Of a DNA stretch of 64,000 nt, positions 63,033 to 64,000 are shown one piece after another. Position numbers and translations under genes: made by a program. Positions within the stretch are counted from its first letter, which is position 1. Each line of letters starts with the position of its first letter. The notes beneath the pieces are model-generated. The model made no database searches. It was not told the DNA's origin and saw only the letters and a program-made list of their open reading frames with translations. The stretch is from Rhynchopus sp. YZ270_cl-10 (lineage: Eukaryota > Euglenozoa > Diplonemea > Diplonemida > Diplonemidae), in NCBI GenBank assembly GCA_964035575.1, contig OZ037920.1, positions 682,001 to 746,000 of the forward strand. Direction: 5' to 3'.

Positions 63033-64000
63033 ATGGCAAAGCACACTGCGCTGTGCGTGCTGCTGTGTGCATCGCAGGTGTACGGACACGGCCACGTTGT
63101 GACGCCGCCGTCGCGTGTGGAGCTCTGCAAGACAGGGGGCAACGCAAACTGCGGGCAGATCATCTGGGAGCCCTACAGCGTGGAGGGTCCTGACGGGTGG
63201 CCGGCAGACGGGACGATTGCGGCAGGAGGTGGACACTCGCGCTTCCCTGAGCTGAACGTGCAGACGGCGACACGCTGGGAGAGGGTTGCGATGTCGTCGG
63301 GGCCAACGAAGTTTGCGTGGAAGTTTCTTGTGAACCACGTGACGAAGGACTACAAGTACTACATCACGCGTGTGGGGTGGGACGTGGCAGCACCGCTCAC
63401 ACGGGCAACGTTTGAGACTGCACCCTTCTGTGTTGTGGACGGGGGGATGACGGAGCCACCGGCACTTGACGAGCACACGTGCAACGTGCCGACACGCGAG
63501 GGATACCACATCATTCTGAGTGTGTGGGATGTGGGTGACACGTCGAACAGCTTCTTCAACGTGATTGACGCCATGTTCTCTGGTGGTGCCAGCCCTCCTG
63601 TGCCTGCGCCTGTGCCAACAGCACCAGTCCCTGTGCCGACCTCACCTGCGACACCTCCTGTCGTGTGCACGATGTTGGATGCTGTGCACTGCATGTACGT
63701 TGCGTGTGTGCAGGACCCTGCCTGCTGCGAGGAGCAGGCAGGTGCGTCCTGTGCTGTGTACAAGACACAATACGCACAGTGTGTGCAGGGTGCACCGTCG
63801 CCTTCGACACCACCACCAACACCACCTGTCACGGCACCGCCTGCACCAACACCAACAACACCAACAACAACACCACCGACCCTTCCCGTCTGCACGACTG
63901 ATGTGCACTGTGTCTACGCTGCGTGCAAGCAGGACCGTGCCTGCTGCGAGGGGCAGGCAGGTGCCACGTGTGTGGCCTACAACGCGCACTACGCACAGTG
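63033..64000 (+). CDS. AA10-type lytic polysaccharide monooxygenase 3 (partial at window end)
   Basis: Identical in predicted protein to LPMO 2 over the visible length. Comparison with LPMO 2 shows that only the last 7 bases of the gene, including the stop, lie beyond the window. Signal peptide, both His-brace residues and both Cys-rich modules are present. Confidence 0.9.
   Translation, partial: MAKHTALCVLLCASQVYGHGHVVTPPSRVELCKTGGNANCGQIIWEPYSVEGPDGWPADGTIAAGGGHSRFPELNVQTATRWERVAMSSGPTKFAWKFLVNHVTKDYKYYITRVGWDVAAPLTRATFETAPFCVVDGGMTEPPALDEHTCNVPTREGYHIILSVWDVGDTSNSFFNVIDAMFSGGASPPVPAPVPTAPVPVPTSPATPPVVCTMLDAVHCMYVACVQDPACCEEQAGASCAVYKTQYAQCVQGAPSPSTPPPTPPVTAPPAPTPTTPTTTPPTLPVCTTDVHCVYAACKQDRACCEGQAGATCVAYNAHYAQ

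Larger units (their letters stand above)
58982..64000 (+). repeat. WD40-LPMO cassette, copy 3 (cut by window end)
   Basis: Same order as copies 1 and 2. The spacer contains the small-ORF module twice in tandem. Confidence 0.9.

Overview
The window looks like nuclear DNA of a free-living unicellular eukaryote. It holds an intact alpha-tubulin gene, a 2556-residue protein with PH, myosin-TH1-like and RUN-like domains, ankyrin and WD40 proteins, a complete LINE, several inverted-repeat elements and long T-rich spacers. No lineage is assigned. Every gene supported here lies on the + strand and reads through without a visible intron.

Layout. 1-2089: T-rich spacer with a foldback element and small hairpins. 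2090-9760: the giant signalling or scaffold gene. 9761-11422: spacer with short dispersed repeats. 11423-40691: a head-to-tail array of eight units of about 2.43 kb, each carrying one small ankyrin gene and one foldback element. Unit 2 is split by a 6.45-kb LINE (15869-22322). Unit 8 is split by an 0.8-kb insertion (35286-36090) and by a 2.44-kb inverted-repeat element (36634-39070). 40692-44513: an EF-hand-like gene, a doubtful small basic ORF, and an ML-domain gene interrupted by one stop codon. 45148-64000: three copies of a cassette made of a secreted WD40 protein plus a secreted AA10-type lytic polysaccharide monooxygenase (LPMO), with alpha-tubulin between cassettes 1 and 2. The third LPMO runs off the window end.

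How the parts may work together. The LPMOs (histidine-brace N-terminus, two Cys-rich C-terminal modules) are expected to cut chitin or cellulose outside the cell. The linked WD40 proteins have a signal peptide, a six-Cys head, a Pro/Thr-rich stalk and a seven-bladed propeller, and could be secreted or surface binding proteins. Their propellers are nearly identical, while the heads differ mainly by amino-acid-changing substitutions. Four genes for secreted proteins (ML-domain and the three WD40) share one upstream leader.

The signals most worth following are: a LINE whose two ORFs share one frame separated only by TGA-CGG with a hairpin beside it; a 39-40 nt stem-loop with compensatory changes that recurs behind genes and in every array unit; the island of divergence in the WD40 heads; and the ankyrin array with its nested elements.
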